Below are positions 32,015 to 40,611 of a stretch of DNA of 64,000 bases, piece by piece. Origin of the DNA: an uncultured Eubacteriales bacterium. GTDB taxonomy: Bacteria; Bacillota; Clostridia; Oscillospirales; Oscillospiraceae. A model generated the notes under the pieces. It worked only from the letters and a program-made list of their open reading frames with translations. It was not told where the DNA came from and did no database searches. The DNA is taken from the NCBI GenBank assembly GCA_900549545.1, contig URPA01000004.1:5944-69943 (forward strand), in the 5' to 3' direction. The position numbers were made by a program, and so were the translations under genes. Positions within the stretch are counted from its first letter, which is position 1, and the number at the start of each line of letters is the position of its first letter.

Positions 32015-33334
32015 TTATTTCGCGCCGTTGGCGGCGTTCATAAAGCGGCGGTGGAACTGGAGCACAACCGCGTTTGAGGTAAACTGTGCCAGCAGCTCCG
32101 GCCCGGCGGTAATGACAACGCGGTCGGCCATATCCTGGAACTCAGGCTGCATCAGGAGCCTGTCTATGTAGGGGTAGTAGTTCTCGCCCTGCATGTTGCA
32201 GATGATGAGTCTTGTATCGGGGAGGTTTGCCTGTCTCAGGCAGGCGAGGTTGTGGCGGATGCCGTCCAGCCCGTCGGCCATGAGGTCGTCAACAAAGCCA
32301 CGGTATTTGAGAATATCCTTCGCGCGGGTATAGGCGGCAAAGCGGTCGCCGCTTATCTCACCCGCGGCAAGATAGTCATTGTCCACCATATACTTTTGAA
32401 GCTGCTCGATAAACAGGGGATCGCCCGTGGCCTCGTAAGCCTTCATAAGCCCGGCCATCTGCATACTCTGGGAGTGACGGAACATGATGAAGCTGTTGAT
32501 GAAATAGGGGCGCGCCTGAAGCGCAAGGGCCGTCTGATAAGGCTCAAACATGAGCGTGAAGTTCACCCGGTAGCCGTGCTCCTTGAGCATCAGGGCGAGA
32601 TTGTGGCCGCGGAAGAAGTCCTTCGTGTCGCCCTGGTTGTAGCGCAGGGAAAACTTCTTGTCGCCGGTCATAAGCTGCGACACGTTGCCGGCGTTCACGG
32701 GGCCGGTGTGCGGGACCTTGATGACGACCCGGTGCTTTGAAAGCAGCTCCCTGAAGCGGGCGGCCTCCTCCAGGATCTGGCTCTCGGAGGAGTTGAAAGG
32801 GTCGTTGAGCTCAACGCTGATATCACAGCCGGGGCCGAGAATATCGCCGATATCCTTGAGCACCTCATCCCTTGTCTTATATTTGCCGCCAACATTCGCG
32901 GCGGGGTTGTTGATAAACTGGTTATAAATGATCGCGGGGTTGCAGGTGAGGTTTGAGATGATGTTCTTCATCGGCTCAACCTCATAGGGGTTTGCGGAGT
33001 CCGCGCTGAAGAGTATCTTCTGCGGGCGCTTTACGCAGTTTTTGTCGTAGGATATATCGCGCACGAGGTCTGCCTGAATAAGCTCGTCATCAACCATCCT
33101 GAATTCCACGCGGAAGCCAGCGGGGGTTTCGCCCGCCGGTACATGGAAGCAGTCAATGACCTCTCTGAAATTGTCGGTAACACCCAGAGCGGCGTGTCTG
33201 CGCTTAAATTCGTCGTAAAGCTCGCTGTCAATATCGTGTGTGATTATTCTGTCCACATAGGACTCGTCCCCGCTTACCACGGGCAGCTTTCCGCTGCCGT
33301 AGAGCGATGAAATGTTGTACTGAATACTGCTCAT
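32015..33334 (-). CDS. Transaldolase-like TIM-barrel protein (long, divergent)
   Basis: A 439-residue protein I place in the transaldolase superfamily from a chain of motifs in the right order: FSADSANPYEVEPM (109-122, cf. DTAxxxE), NLTCNPAIIYN (128-138, cf. TTNPSL), DISVELND (171-178), VVIKVPHT (203-210, Lys206 as Schiff-base candidate, cf. IKIPxT) and NFTLMFEPYQTALALQA (258-274, cf. NVTLxFSxxQA). About 100 extra N-terminal residues and a long C-terminus are unlike housekeeping transaldolases (about 215-330 residues). It follows the split transketolase in the operon and may shuffle a three-carbon unit on an unusual ketose. Confidence 0.7.
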   Translation of the reverse strand: MSSIQYNISSLYGSGKLPVVSGDESYVDRIITHDIDSELYDEFKRRHAALGVTDNFREVIDCFHVPAGETPAGFRVEFRMVDDELIQADLVRDISYDKNCVKRPQKILFSADSANPYEVEPMKNIISNLTCNPAIIYNQFINNPAANVGGKYKTRDEVLKDIGDILGPGCDISVELNDPFNSSESQILEEAARFRELLSKHRVVIKVPHTGPVNAGNVSQLMTGDKKFSLRYNQGDTKDFFRGHNLALMLKEHGYRVNFTLMFEPYQTALALQARPYFINSFIMFRHSQSMQMAGLMKAYEATGDPLFIEQLQKYMVDNDYLAAGEISGDRFAAYTRAKDILKYRGFVDDLMADGLDGIRHNLACLRQANLPDTRLIICNMQGENYYPYIDRLLMQPEFQDMADRVVITAGPELLAQFTSNAVVLQFHRRFMNAANGAK

Positions 33335-33405
33335 ATTACGATCCGACTCCCGTCTGATTAAATTCCGGCGCCCTTACAGCCCGGTGGAAAGTAAAAGGGC
33401 GCGGT

Positions 33406-34371
33406 CTACTTCCTTGCTGCCGCCCGTTTTGCAGCGGCGGCGATATCCTTTGCCATGAGGCCGAAGTGCTCCTTGAGAACGTCGGTCGCGGCCACCTCGC
33501 CGAAGGTGTCCTGCACGCCCACAAACTCCATTGGCACAGGGCAGCCGCGCGCCAGTGTCTCCGCTATGGCACTGCCAAGACCGCCGATCACGTTGTGGTT
33601 CTCCGCGCTGACTATCGCCCCGGTCTCGGCGGCGGCGCGAAGCACCGCTTCCTCATCCAGCGGCTTTATGGTGAACATATCCAGCACTCTTGCCTCTATG
33701 CCCTCCTCGGCCAGCATCTGCGCCGCCCGGACGGCCTCCACGACCTCGCGTCCTGCGGCGATTATGGTCACATCCTTACCGTCGCGGAGCATGGCGGCCT
33801 TGCCTATCTCGAAGTCAGAGCCGGGGGCGTAAATATTCTCGGTCTGCACGCGGCAGATGCGGATATACATCATGCCGTAGCTGTGGGCGATTTTGGGCAG
33901 AAGATTTTCAAGCATCACCACATCTGTCGGCTCGATTATCGTCAGTTCCGGCACTGCGCGCATCATCGCCACGTCTTCAAAGGCCATGTGCGTTCCGCCG
34001 TTGAGCCCGGCGCAGATGCCGGGGTCGCTGCCCAGCATTTTCACATTGCGCTTGGCGTAGGCGCCGCTCATGAACACCTGATCCATGACTCTGCGGGAGG
34101 CAAAGGTGGCAAAGGAGTGGGTGAAGGGGACAAAGCCCTCCACGGACAGCCCGCAGGCTATGCCTATCATGTTGCTCTCCGCTATGCCGCAGTCAAAAAT
34201 ATTGTCGGGGTATTTGTCCTTATAGGGGAGGATGCCGATGGGACGCATCAGGTCCGCGTCCGTTATGATGATGGGCTCGCCCTGCTCGATAAGGCTTATG
34301 ATGCCATCGGCATAGACCTGCCGCATCTCAATTTTGCTAAGCGCGTTTTCTTTGTCAAGCTTTATAATCAT
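33406..34371 (-). CDS. Transketolase, C-terminal subunit (second pair)
   Basis: A 321-residue pyrimidine-binding/C-terminal half of transketolase. The catalytic Glu is in GIAESN (about residue 61), and NGGTHMAFED (about 121-130) fits the family; ENHNVIGGLGSA starts the C-terminal domain. The start ATG 34371 has AAAGGGG about 8 bases upstream; the GTG at 34392 that overlaps the preceding stop has none. Sequence differs clearly from the first pair at 4258, so the two sets are not a recent duplication and probably serve different substrates. Confidence 0.92.
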   Translation of the reverse strand: MIIKLDKENALSKIEMRQVYADGIISLIEQGEPIIITDADLMRPIGILPYKDKYPDNIFDCGIAESNMIGIACGLSVEGFVPFTHSFATFASRRVMDQVFMSGAYAKRNVKMLGSDPGICAGLNGGTHMAFEDVAMMRAVPELTIIEPTDVVMLENLLPKIAHSYGMMYIRICRVQTENIYAPGSDFEIGKAAMLRDGKDVTIIAAGREVVEAVRAAQMLAEEGIEARVLDMFTIKPLDEEAVLRAAAETGAIVSAENHNVIGGLGSAIAETLARGCPVPMEFVGVQDTFGEVAATDVLKEHFGLMAKDIAAAAKRAAARK

Positions 34372-34388
34372 GCCGTTTCGCCCCTTTC

Positions 34389-35228
34389 TCACAGCGATGC
34401 CTTGTAGGCCTCAAGCTCAGCAATGGCCCGGTCGGCCTGCTCGTTTGAGACGGGCATATTGTGGTTGAACACATCCTCGGCAAAATAGCAGCCTTTGCCC
34501 TTCTTGGTCTTGAGGATTATCATGGAGGGCCTGTCGGCGGCCTCCTTTGCAGCCTCGATTGCCGCCATTATCTGCGCCACATCGTTGCCGTCCTCAACAT
34601 TTACCACGTGCCAGCCGAAGGCGGCGAACTTCCCGCCGATATCGGTAAGTCCGGCCACCTGTTCGACCGTGCCGCAAAGCTGGAGGTCGTTGTAATCGAC
34701 AAAGGCGATCACATTCGTCAGCTTCTTTGCCGGGGCGAACATTGCACATTCCCAGACCTGGCCTTCCTCACACTCGCCGTCGCCGAGGAGAATGTAGACA
34801 TAGCTGTCAAGGCCCTTCTTCTTGCAGCCCATGGCGATGCCCAGACCGCTTGAGAAGCCTTGGCCGAGAGAGCCGGTGGTCATATCCACACCGGGAGTGC
34901 GGTTCATGTCGGTGTGGCTGGGAAGCCTTGTGCCGAGGCGGTTGATGGTCTTGAGCTCCTCGCGGGGGAAATAGCCCAGCAGCGCCAGCGCCGCGTACAT
35001 CGCGGGCCCGGCGTGGCCCTTTGACATGATGAATCTGTCCCGCTGCTCCCATTTGGGGTTTTTAGGGTCAAGCCGCATCACTCCGCCGTACAGGCAGGCC
35101 ATCAGGTCGCATACGGACATGGAGCCGCCAACGTGGCCGATGCCTATGGCGCGGAATTCTTCCATCGCGGCGATGCGTATATCCGCCGCGAATTTTTTCA
35201 GTTCAATAATCTTTTCTTGTGAAACCAT
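34389..35228 (-). CDS. Transketolase, N-terminal subunit (second pair)
   Basis: A 279-residue thiamine diphosphate-binding half: GIGHVGGSMSVCDL near residue 30, GSLGQGFSSGLGIA, and the cofactor motif GDGECEEGQVWE (about 145). The start ATG 35228 has AAGGGTGG 8 bases upstream; the GTG at 35240 is less likely. It lies between an RpiB-like isomerase and its partner subunit. In the sulfo-transketolase pathway of gut clostridia a split transketolase (SqwGH) is likewise paired with an RpiB/LacA-type isomerase (SqwI). Confidence 0.92.
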   Translation of the reverse strand: MVSQEKIIELKKFAADIRIAAMEEFRAIGIGHVGGSMSVCDLMACLYGGVMRLDPKNPKWEQRDRFIMSKGHAGPAMYAALALLGYFPREELKTINRLGTRLPSHTDMNRTPGVDMTTGSLGQGFSSGLGIAMGCKKKGLDSYVYILLGDGECEEGQVWECAMFAPAKKLTNVIAFVDYNDLQLCGTVEQVAGLTDIGGKFAAFGWHVVNVEDGNDVAQIMAAIEAAKEAADRPSMIILKTKKGKGCYFAEDVFNHNMPVSNEQADRAIAELEAYKASL

Positions 35229-35295
35229 GTTTTTATCCACCCTTCAAAAACGGGATAGGGCAAACGATGCTTTTATGTGGGCTGTTTACCCGAAA

Positions 35296-35769
35296 TCATT
35301 TGAAATGCTTCTCTTCCAGCTCCGCGAGAGCCGCCTTCTGAGAATGGAGAAAATCTATCCGCCACTGGGGGAAGTCCTGCACGAATTCGGTGTTCAGAAA
35401 GGTATCGACTATCTCACAGGCCATTGTCGGCCCGACGATGAAGCCACCGAGGCACAGAACGTTCGCGTCGTTTATTTTCCTCGCGTACATCGCGGCGTAC
35501 TGGCTCTCCACAACGGCGGCATACACGCCCTTGTGCTTGTTGGCGGCAATGGACATGCCCATGCCCGTCCCGCAGACGAGAATGGCCCGCTGCACCTGAC
35601 CGGCAGATATCGCGTCACCGGCCACGTCCGCGATGTGGACGAAGGTCTTAGGCTCATCCAGCGTTACCGTGCCTATGTCCTCATATTCAAGCTCAAGCTC
35701 ACGCAGGTGTTGGGCGATGGCCTCTTTCAAGGCGAAGCCGCCCTTGTCCGCTCCTATTAAAATCTTCAT
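35296..35769 (-). CDS. RpiB/LacAB-family sugar isomerase
   Basis: A 157-residue isomerase. GADKGGFALK at 7-16 matches the RpiB start GSDHAGxxLK, with Lys where RpiB has its His; the catalytic Cys is in LVCGTGMGMSIAANK (about 65-79), and RKINDANVLCLGG near 97-109 is the other conserved block. The His-to-Lys change at the phosphate/ring-opening site suggests a substrate other than ribose-5-phosphate. It is the first enzyme gene after the importer genes, consistent with a special aldose-ketose step. Confidence 0.88.
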   Translation of the reverse strand: MKILIGADKGGFALKEAIAQHLRELELEYEDIGTVTLDEPKTFVHIADVAGDAISAGQVQRAILVCGTGMGMSIAANKHKGVYAAVVESQYAAMYARKINDANVLCLGGFIVGPTMACEIVDTFLNTEFVQDFPQWRIDFLHSQKAALAELEEKHFK

Positions 35770-35806
35770 CAGACGTTATCTCCAATACTTTTATGGGATT
35801 TTTGTG

Positions 35807-35839
35807 AAAGACCTGCTTTTAATTATAAAGCAGGTCTTT
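35807..35839 (-). terminator. Hairpin between importer and enzyme genes
   Basis: AAAGACCTGCTTT and AAAGCAGGTCTTT form a 13-bp stem with a 7-base loop. The T run is limited to the stem, so it likely attenuates rather than stops transcription from the importer genes into the enzyme genes. Confidence 0.65.
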
Positions 35840-35850
35840 CCGGCCGCACT

Positions 35851-36597
35851 TTACCACCACTTGATCTGATCCGTTATATAATTGCGCAGTCTGATAAATT
35901 CCGGATCGGTAACATCTCTGGGGCGGGGCAGGTCGATTTTGACCTCCTCCTTTATCTTGGCGGGCTTGTTGGTCAAGATCAGCACTCGCTCGGCAAGGTA
36001 AACGGCTTCTTCAATATTATGGGTTATAAATACGACGGTGGTGCCCATCTCTTTCCAGAGGCGGATAACTTCATCCTCCAGATAAAAACGGAGCTTGATG
36101 TCCATCTGGCCGTAAGGCTCGTCCATGAGCAGCAGGTCAGGCTGCATGGCAAAGGCGCGGCCGATGATAATGCGCTGGGCGGTGGAGACGGAGAGCTGGT
36201 GGGGGTATTTGTCCCTGAATTCCTCAAGACCCAGCAGCTTTATCATGTTTTCCACGCGCTTGTCTATTTCGGCCTTGGGCATGTTCTTTATCTCCATGCC
36301 AAAGCGCAGATTCTTTTCAACCGTCAGCCAGGGCATAGAAGACGGCTCCTGAAACACGACGGCCAGATTGTGCTTTTTCGGGTCGGCAGGCTCGCCGTCA
36401 ATATACAGCTCGCCCTTGGTGGGCATATAGATGCGGGTGAGCAGGTTGAGGAAGGTGGTCTTGCCGCAGCCGGTGGGGCCGACAACGCAGAGAAATTCAC
36501 CTTTCCTGATGTTGAAAGAGACATCGTCGAGAACATGCAGGTTGCCAAAATACTTGGTCAGATGTTCTACGCGAACTTTGTATTCCTGATTATCCAT
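35851..36597 (-). CDS. Nitrate/sulfonate/taurine-type ABC ATPase with degenerate signature motif
   Basis: A 248-residue SsuB/TauB-like ATPase. Walker A GPTGCGKT (40-47), Walker B LLLMDEP with Glu160, and switch His193 in ITHNIEEAV are intact. The ABC signature, normally LSGGQ, reads LSVST (135-139). The neighbouring ATPase has the opposite defect, a good signature but no switch His. Together they would make one working composite ATP site (this protein's Walker A, Glu and His with the neighbour's signature) and one dead site, as in asymmetric heterodimeric ABC proteins. Confidence 0.92.
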   Translation of the reverse strand: MDNQEYKVRVEHLTKYFGNLHVLDDVSFNIRKGEFLCVVGPTGCGKTTFLNLLTRIYMPTKGELYIDGEPADPKKHNLAVVFQEPSSMPWLTVEKNLRFGMEIKNMPKAEIDKRVENMIKLLGLEEFRDKYPHQLSVSTAQRIIIGRAFAMQPDLLLMDEPYGQMDIKLRFYLEDEVIRLWKEMGTTVVFITHNIEEAVYLAERVLILTNKPAKIKEEVKIDLPRPRDVTDPEFIRLRNYITDQIKWW

Positions 36598-36609
36598 AGA
36601 TACCTCCCA

Positions 36610-37377
36610 TTAAAGAGCAAGGTCAGTGTTGTCGGAAATGTCCTTGCGGATGCGCAGGAACTCCGGGTCGGTGAAGTTTCTGGGGCGCTGGAGACCGCTC
36701 AGGTCGTACACCTGCTTGACCTGAGCCGGGCACTTGCTCAGAAGGACTATGCGGTCGGCAAGGTAGACGGCTTCCTCGATGTTGTTGGTGACAAAGATGA
36801 TGGTGCGCTTCTCGCTCTCCCAGATGCGGAGCACTTCTTCCTGCATCGCGTATCTGGTCTGGGCGTCAAGCTGGCCGAAAGGCTCGTCCATGAGCAGAAT
36901 CTCCGGGCTGTTGGTGTATGCCCTGGCGATGCCCACGCGCTGCTTCATGCCGCCGGAGAGCTGATGGGGATAGGAATTTTCAAAGCCGGTGAGACCCACC
37001 AGGTCAATGTACTTCTGGGCGATCTCGCGGCGCTGCTTCTTGTCCATGCCGGATATCTCAAGCCCGAACTCAACGTTGCCCATAACCGTCCGCCAGGGCA
37101 TGAGGTTGAGGGACTGGAACACCATCCCTATGCGCTCGTCGTTGCCGTGTATCTCCTCGCCGTCAAGGTAGACATGGCCGGAGATGGCCTTGTCAAGGCC
37201 GGCGATAATATTCATAAGGACGGTCTTGCCGCAGTGCCCCGGCCCGAGAACCACCAGAAACTCGTTGTCCCGAACCTCCATGGAGACATTATCTACGACC
37301 TGCTTTACATCGTCCTTCACGATAAAGCCCTGAGAAATGTTCTCGAGCTTCAGGATCACTTTGTTTTTCTCGTCCAT
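36610..37377 (-). CDS. Nitrate/sulfonate/taurine-type ABC ATPase lacking the switch histidine
   Basis: A 255-residue SsuB/TauB-like ATPase with Walker A GPGHCGKT (45-52), signature LSGGM (140-144) and Walker B ILLMDEP. The H-loop, usually VTHDIDEAV, reads VTNNIEEAV, so the switch His is Asn198. It complements the neighbour at 35851, whose signature is degenerate. The ATG at 37377 is used; an in-frame TTG at 37383 with AGG 5 bases upstream is an alternative. It overlaps the preceding permease gene by about 20 bases. Confidence 0.92.
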   Translation of the reverse strand: MDEKNKVILKLENISQGFIVKDDVKQVVDNVSMEVRDNEFLVVLGPGHCGKTVLMNIIAGLDKAISGHVYLDGEEIHGNDERIGMVFQSLNLMPWRTVMGNVEFGLEISGMDKKQRREIAQKYIDLVGLTGFENSYPHQLSGGMKQRVGIARAYTNSPEILLMDEPFGQLDAQTRYAMQEEVLRIWESEKRTIIFVTNNIEEAVYLADRIVLLSKCPAQVKQVYDLSGLQRPRNFTDPEFLRIRKDISDNTDLAL

Positions 37378-38177
37378 GGACAAATCAACCTTTCTGCAAA
37401 TTGAGTGATGATGGCAAGCAGAGCACCGACAATGCCGATGGTAATCATGCCTGTCAGCACGAGGGGCATATCCATTGAATCCATACCGCGGGAGATGAGC
37501 AGACCCACGCCGGAATCGCCCGCGCCAAGCATCTCGGCGGCGAGAACGGCCATCCAGGCTGCACTGGTGGAGGTACGCACACCGGCGAATATGGCGTCAA
37601 GGGAGGAGGGGATCGCTATTTTGAAAAGCCTCTGAGCGGGGGTCGCGTTAAACACGGTGCCCACATCGAGATACATCTTGTCCACTGTGCTCAGGCCCGC
37701 TTTGACGTTGATGACGACACTCTGGAGAGAGCCGAAGATAACGATGATTATCTTGGACAGCTCGCCCGCACCGTTCCACAGGGTGATAAGAGGGATCCAC
37801 GCGAGCGGCGGAATGGCGCGGAACGCGTCAAACAGCGGGGAGAAGAAGGCGCGAAGCTTCGGGAACCAGCCTATCATAATGCCGAAGGCGATGCCGAAGG
37901 TCCAGTCAAAGAGTAGCGCCAGACCGACACGCCTCAAGCTCGCCAGAGCGTGGAGGATAAGGTTTCTCTTCTTGACCGGGTGAGTGAAGAGTCTGACGGT
38001 CCTCTCCCAGACCTCCGCCGGGGAGGGGAAGTTCGCGTTGCTGCTTGACGACGAGGCTACGAGCCACAGCAGTATCAGCAGCAATATGGACACAATGGGG
38101 AGAATTTTGTATGCAATATGCAGTCTGCGTTCCCTGATTTCCGCAGAACTGAGATTTTCGGTAGATATTTTTTTCAT
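37356..38177 (-). CDS. ABC transporter permease, SsuC/TauC type (second)
   Basis: A 273-residue permease with about six membrane segments and the family's EAA-type loop (TVFNATPAQRLFKIAIPSSL, about 183-202); FRAIPPLAWIPLITLW at about 128-143 is the typical conserved stretch of nitrate/sulfonate/taurine permeases. It overlaps the first permease by 4 bases (ATGA), and GGTGGAAG precedes the start. With the non-identical first permease it likely forms a heterodimeric channel. Confidence 0.92.
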   Translation of the reverse strand: MKKISTENLSSAEIRERRLHIAYKILPIVSILLLILLWLVASSSSSNANFPSPAEVWERTVRLFTHPVKKRNLILHALASLRRVGLALLFDWTFGIAFGIMIGWFPKLRAFFSPLFDAFRAIPPLAWIPLITLWNGAGELSKIIIVIFGSLQSVVINVKAGLSTVDKMYLDVGTVFNATPAQRLFKIAIPSSLDAIFAGVRTSTSAAWMAVLAAEMLGAGDSGVGLLISRGMDSMDMPLVLTGMITIGIVGALLAIITQFAERLICPWTRKTK

Positions 38178-39010
38178 AGTTTCTTCCACCCCAATACGAG
38201 ATTTTCACACTTGCTGATCAGGAGCGAAATAAGCACGCCGATAATACCGATGACGACTATGCCGAGGATAATAAGGTCAACACGGCCGTAGCTTCTGCCC
38301 TGAAGGATCATGAAGCCCAGACCGCTGGAGGCGGCCAGCATTTCCGCCGCGACCAGAGTTGCCCAGGCATTGCCTATGGCGACCTTGATGCCGGCGAAGG
38401 TCATGGTCATGGAGGAGGGGATGCCCACCTTCCAGAAGCAGGTGAAGTTGGAAGCGCCGAAGGTCTTGCCAACGTTGATGAGGACTTCCTTGGTCTGCCT
38501 GATGCCGGTGTAGGAGTTGATCAGGCAGGGCACGAAGGCCGAGAAGAAGACGATAAACGCCTTGGATTTAAGACCGATGCCCATCCAGACTATCGTGAGC
38601 GGGATCCACGACACAGGAGGGATCGGACGGATGATTTCAAAAATAGGACGCATGAACGCGTCAAAGCCACGGTACCAGCCCATAAGCCAGCCCATGGGTA
38701 TGCCAATAAGCATCGCCAGGCCGTAGCCGGTGAGGGCGATCTTAAGGCTGGACCAGATGTTGACCATAAGTACAGCCCCGTCGGGGTTCGGGTCGGTGAG
38801 TTTTACGATAAAGAGCTTGAATATCTCAAGCACGCTGCACAGCTTGCGGCTGTCAACGATATGAAACATAACGAGAGATTCCCAGATGATAAGCAGCAGC
38901 AGCACACCGGAGACGGACAGGATAATGTCCCTGTACTTAATCCGTTTCTGCTCTGTTTTCATCTGGGTAACCATCTGTTCGCTGGTCAAAATATCAGGAG
39001 TATCTTTCAA
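38174..39010 (-). CDS. ABC transporter permease, SsuC/TauC type (first)
   Basis: A 278-residue permease with about six membrane segments. FEIIRPIPPVSWIPLTIVWMG (about 138-157) and the EAA loop KTFGASNFTCFWKVGIPSSM are family hallmarks. The start is TTG at 39010, with AGGTAGGG at good spacing; no ATG nearby has a site. It is separated from the binding-protein gene by a terminator-like hairpin at 39162-39196 and coupled to the second permease by overlap. Confidence 0.92.
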   Translation of the reverse strand: MKDTPDILTSEQMVTQMKTEQKRIKYRDIILSVSGVLLLLIIWESLVMFHIVDSRKLCSVLEIFKLFIVKLTDPNPDGAVLMVNIWSSLKIALTGYGLAMLIGIPMGWLMGWYRGFDAFMRPIFEIIRPIPPVSWIPLTIVWMGIGLKSKAFIVFFSAFVPCLINSYTGIRQTKEVLINVGKTFGASNFTCFWKVGIPSSMTMTFAGIKVAIGNAWATLVAAEMLAASSGLGFMILQGRSYGRVDLIILGIVVIGIIGVLISLLISKCENLVLGWKKL

Positions 39011-39161
39011 TTATATCCCTACCTTCCGTGTTATCGGCAGATGTTCTGTGAAAGCCAAAGCTTTGAGGGCTGTACATTTTGTATAATCCCATGTTCGGCT
39101 TTACGGTGTGGATTCGGATGTGTCAGCATGTCGGTGCATACCTGCTGCTTTGTGCTGATTC

Positions 39162-39196
39162 AAAAAGCTGGGCCGACCTGAAAAAGCCGGCCCAGC
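39162..39196 (-). terminator. Attenuator after the binding-protein gene
   Basis: On the minus strand GCTGGGCCG pairs with CGGCCCAGC and is followed by TTTTTG. It lies between the binding-protein gene and the first permease gene, and should raise the ratio of binding protein to membrane parts. Confidence 0.8.
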
Positions 39197-39226
39197 GCTG
39201 GTTATTATGTGTGGATGCCCGGAAAA

Positions 39227-40381
39227 TTATCTGCCGAGCAGCTCCTTGACCTCAAGGGCGACGGAGTTATCGACAAGACCGCCGGAGAGCCATGCGGCAC
39301 GCTGCTCAACGGTGTACTTGCCCTCGCTCAGGAAGAAGTTATAGCCCTGAAGGATATCCTCTTCGACCTTGAGCAGGTTGCGGCCGGCTTCGTCATTGAA
39401 CTCACCCTCGGTGGTGAAGCTCTCAATGTACTCGTCCACGGTGGGAGCGGCGAGCCACTCAACAGAGCGTCTTGCAACATCCTCAGTGACGAGGAAGCCC
39501 TCTTCCTCGCAGTGGTTGTAGAACATCTCGGCAGCCTCATCGGGGTTGGCGTAGAGCCACTCGGCGGCGAGACGCTCAACAGCGACAACAGTGCTGACCA
39601 GAGTGTGGTTGGCCTCAAGGAAATCGGGGTGCACGAAGGAGCCGCAGATGGGGCTGTTGCCAAGCTGGCCGGAATCGCTGACACGGAACAGGCCCGCATC
39701 GTCAGCCGCGAAGGCAATGGCGTTCCAGACGCACAGGACATCGCCGGTGCCGCCGGAGAAGACGGTCAGGGCGTTGGCAACGTCGGCATTGGTGCTGACA
39801 ACGTCAGCCAGGGACAGGCCCATGCTCTGCAGGTAAGCGGTCAGAGCAAACTGAGCGGTGGTGCCGGTGGGATAGACGCACTCGGCACCCTTCCAGAGCT
39901 CGGGATTGGCGGGGTCTTTGGCGATCTCAGAGTCGGGACGCACGAAGATGGCCATGTTGTCCTCATAGTCGGTGTTCTCAATGAAGACATAGTCATAGGT
40001 GGACAGGGAGATGGCGATGCCGCCCAGACCAAGGCAGCAAATATCCCAGTCGTTGCCGGCTTCCAGCATGGCGGGGCCGCCGGTGAAGGGGACAAACTCG
40101 ATATCAATGTTCAGAGCGTCAAAAACACCGAGCTGATCGGCGAAGTAAGACATGTAGGAGTGAATGGAGCCGGTGAATATGGCGTATCTGATGTGCTGGG
40201 TCTCCTCAAAGGGAGTCAGACCCCAGGTGAGGTCTTCTGCAGGCTCGGCGTTATCGACGGGAGCATCAGCAGGGGCTTCGCTGTCTGCGGGGGCTTTGGA
40301 CTCAGCCGGGGCGGAAGAGCCGCAAGCGGCCAGAGCGAAAACCATGCAGAGCGCAAGGATGAGTGCCAGAATCTTTTTCAT
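39227..40381 (-). CDS. Nitrate/sulfonate/taurine-type substrate-binding lipoprotein
   Basis: A 384-residue lipoprotein: MKKILALILALCMVFALAAC with lipobox LAAC, an Ala/Pro/Ser/Glu-rich linker to about residue 50, then the SsuA/NMT1-like fold with IRYAIFTGSIHSYMSYFADQ near 65 and the FVPFTGGPAMLEAGNDWDICCLGLGG region. The chosen ATG (40381) begins the signal peptide; the longer frame has no site. It is the first gene of the importer array and lies behind the promoter at 40441-40468. The binding-protein family handles sulfonates, nitrate, taurine or aromatic anions; the rest of the locus favours an organosulfonate. Confidence 0.88.
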   Translation of the reverse strand: MKKILALILALCMVFALAACGSSAPAESKAPADSEAPADAPVDNAEPAEDLTWGLTPFEETQHIRYAIFTGSIHSYMSYFADQLGVFDALNIDIEFVPFTGGPAMLEAGNDWDICCLGLGGIAISLSTYDYVFIENTDYEDNMAIFVRPDSEIAKDPANPELWKGAECVYPTGTTAQFALTAYLQSMGLSLADVVSTNADVANALTVFSGGTGDVLCVWNAIAFAADDAGLFRVSDSGQLGNSPICGSFVHPDFLEANHTLVSTVVAVERLAAEWLYANPDEAAEMFYNHCEEEGFLVTEDVARRSVEWLAAPTVDEYIESFTTEGEFNDEAGRNLLKVEEDILQGYNFFLSEGKYTVEQRAAWLSGGLVDNSVALEVKELLGR

Positions 40382-40440
40382 TTCAGTCTTTCCTTTCTTT
40401 GAAAAAATGTTGGGCCATTTACAATGGGTATCTGCATTAT

Positions 40441-40481
40441 ATTTTATCTGACGGGAGCTTTTCGTCAAGCGTAAATTACGC
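40441..40481 (-). promoter_or_regulatory. Promoter and palindrome of the importer/enzyme array
   Basis: On the minus strand TTGACG (40468-40463), 16-base spacer and TAAAAT (40446-40441). A perfect 13-base palindrome GCGTAAATTACGC (40469-40481) touches the upstream edge of the -35 box and is a candidate regulator site. Confidence 0.65.
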
Positions 40482-40523
40482 AAACGATTTTGTTGTGCAG
40501 TTTGGACAAAAAACGGTTTTTTC

Positions 40524-40561
40524 AACGCAATGTTGCGTTTAAGCAAAGAATCGTGTATAAT
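40524..40561 (+). promoter_or_regulatory. Promoter of the LacI-type gene with overlapping palindrome
   Basis: TATAAT (40556-40561) with TTGCGT 17 bases upstream (40533-40538). The 16-base palindrome AACGCAATGTTGCGTT (40524-40539) covers the -35 box, the position expected for autorepression. Confidence 0.7.
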
Positions 40562-40611
40562 AAAAACAGGAAAAAAGAGAAAAGATTTTATAAAACAGGG
40601 GATTTATTTAT

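Noticed and set aside
33338..33360. 13-base match (on the minus strand) to the arm of the 278-nt element
   Set aside because: CAGACGGGAGTCG recurs here in the leader of the transaldolase-like gene, but no second arm or further similarity is present; treated as chance.
36019..37404. 461-codon plus-strand frame over the two ABC ATPase genes
   Set aside because: A shadow of two genes with full ABC motifs; spans both and their gap without a ribosome site.
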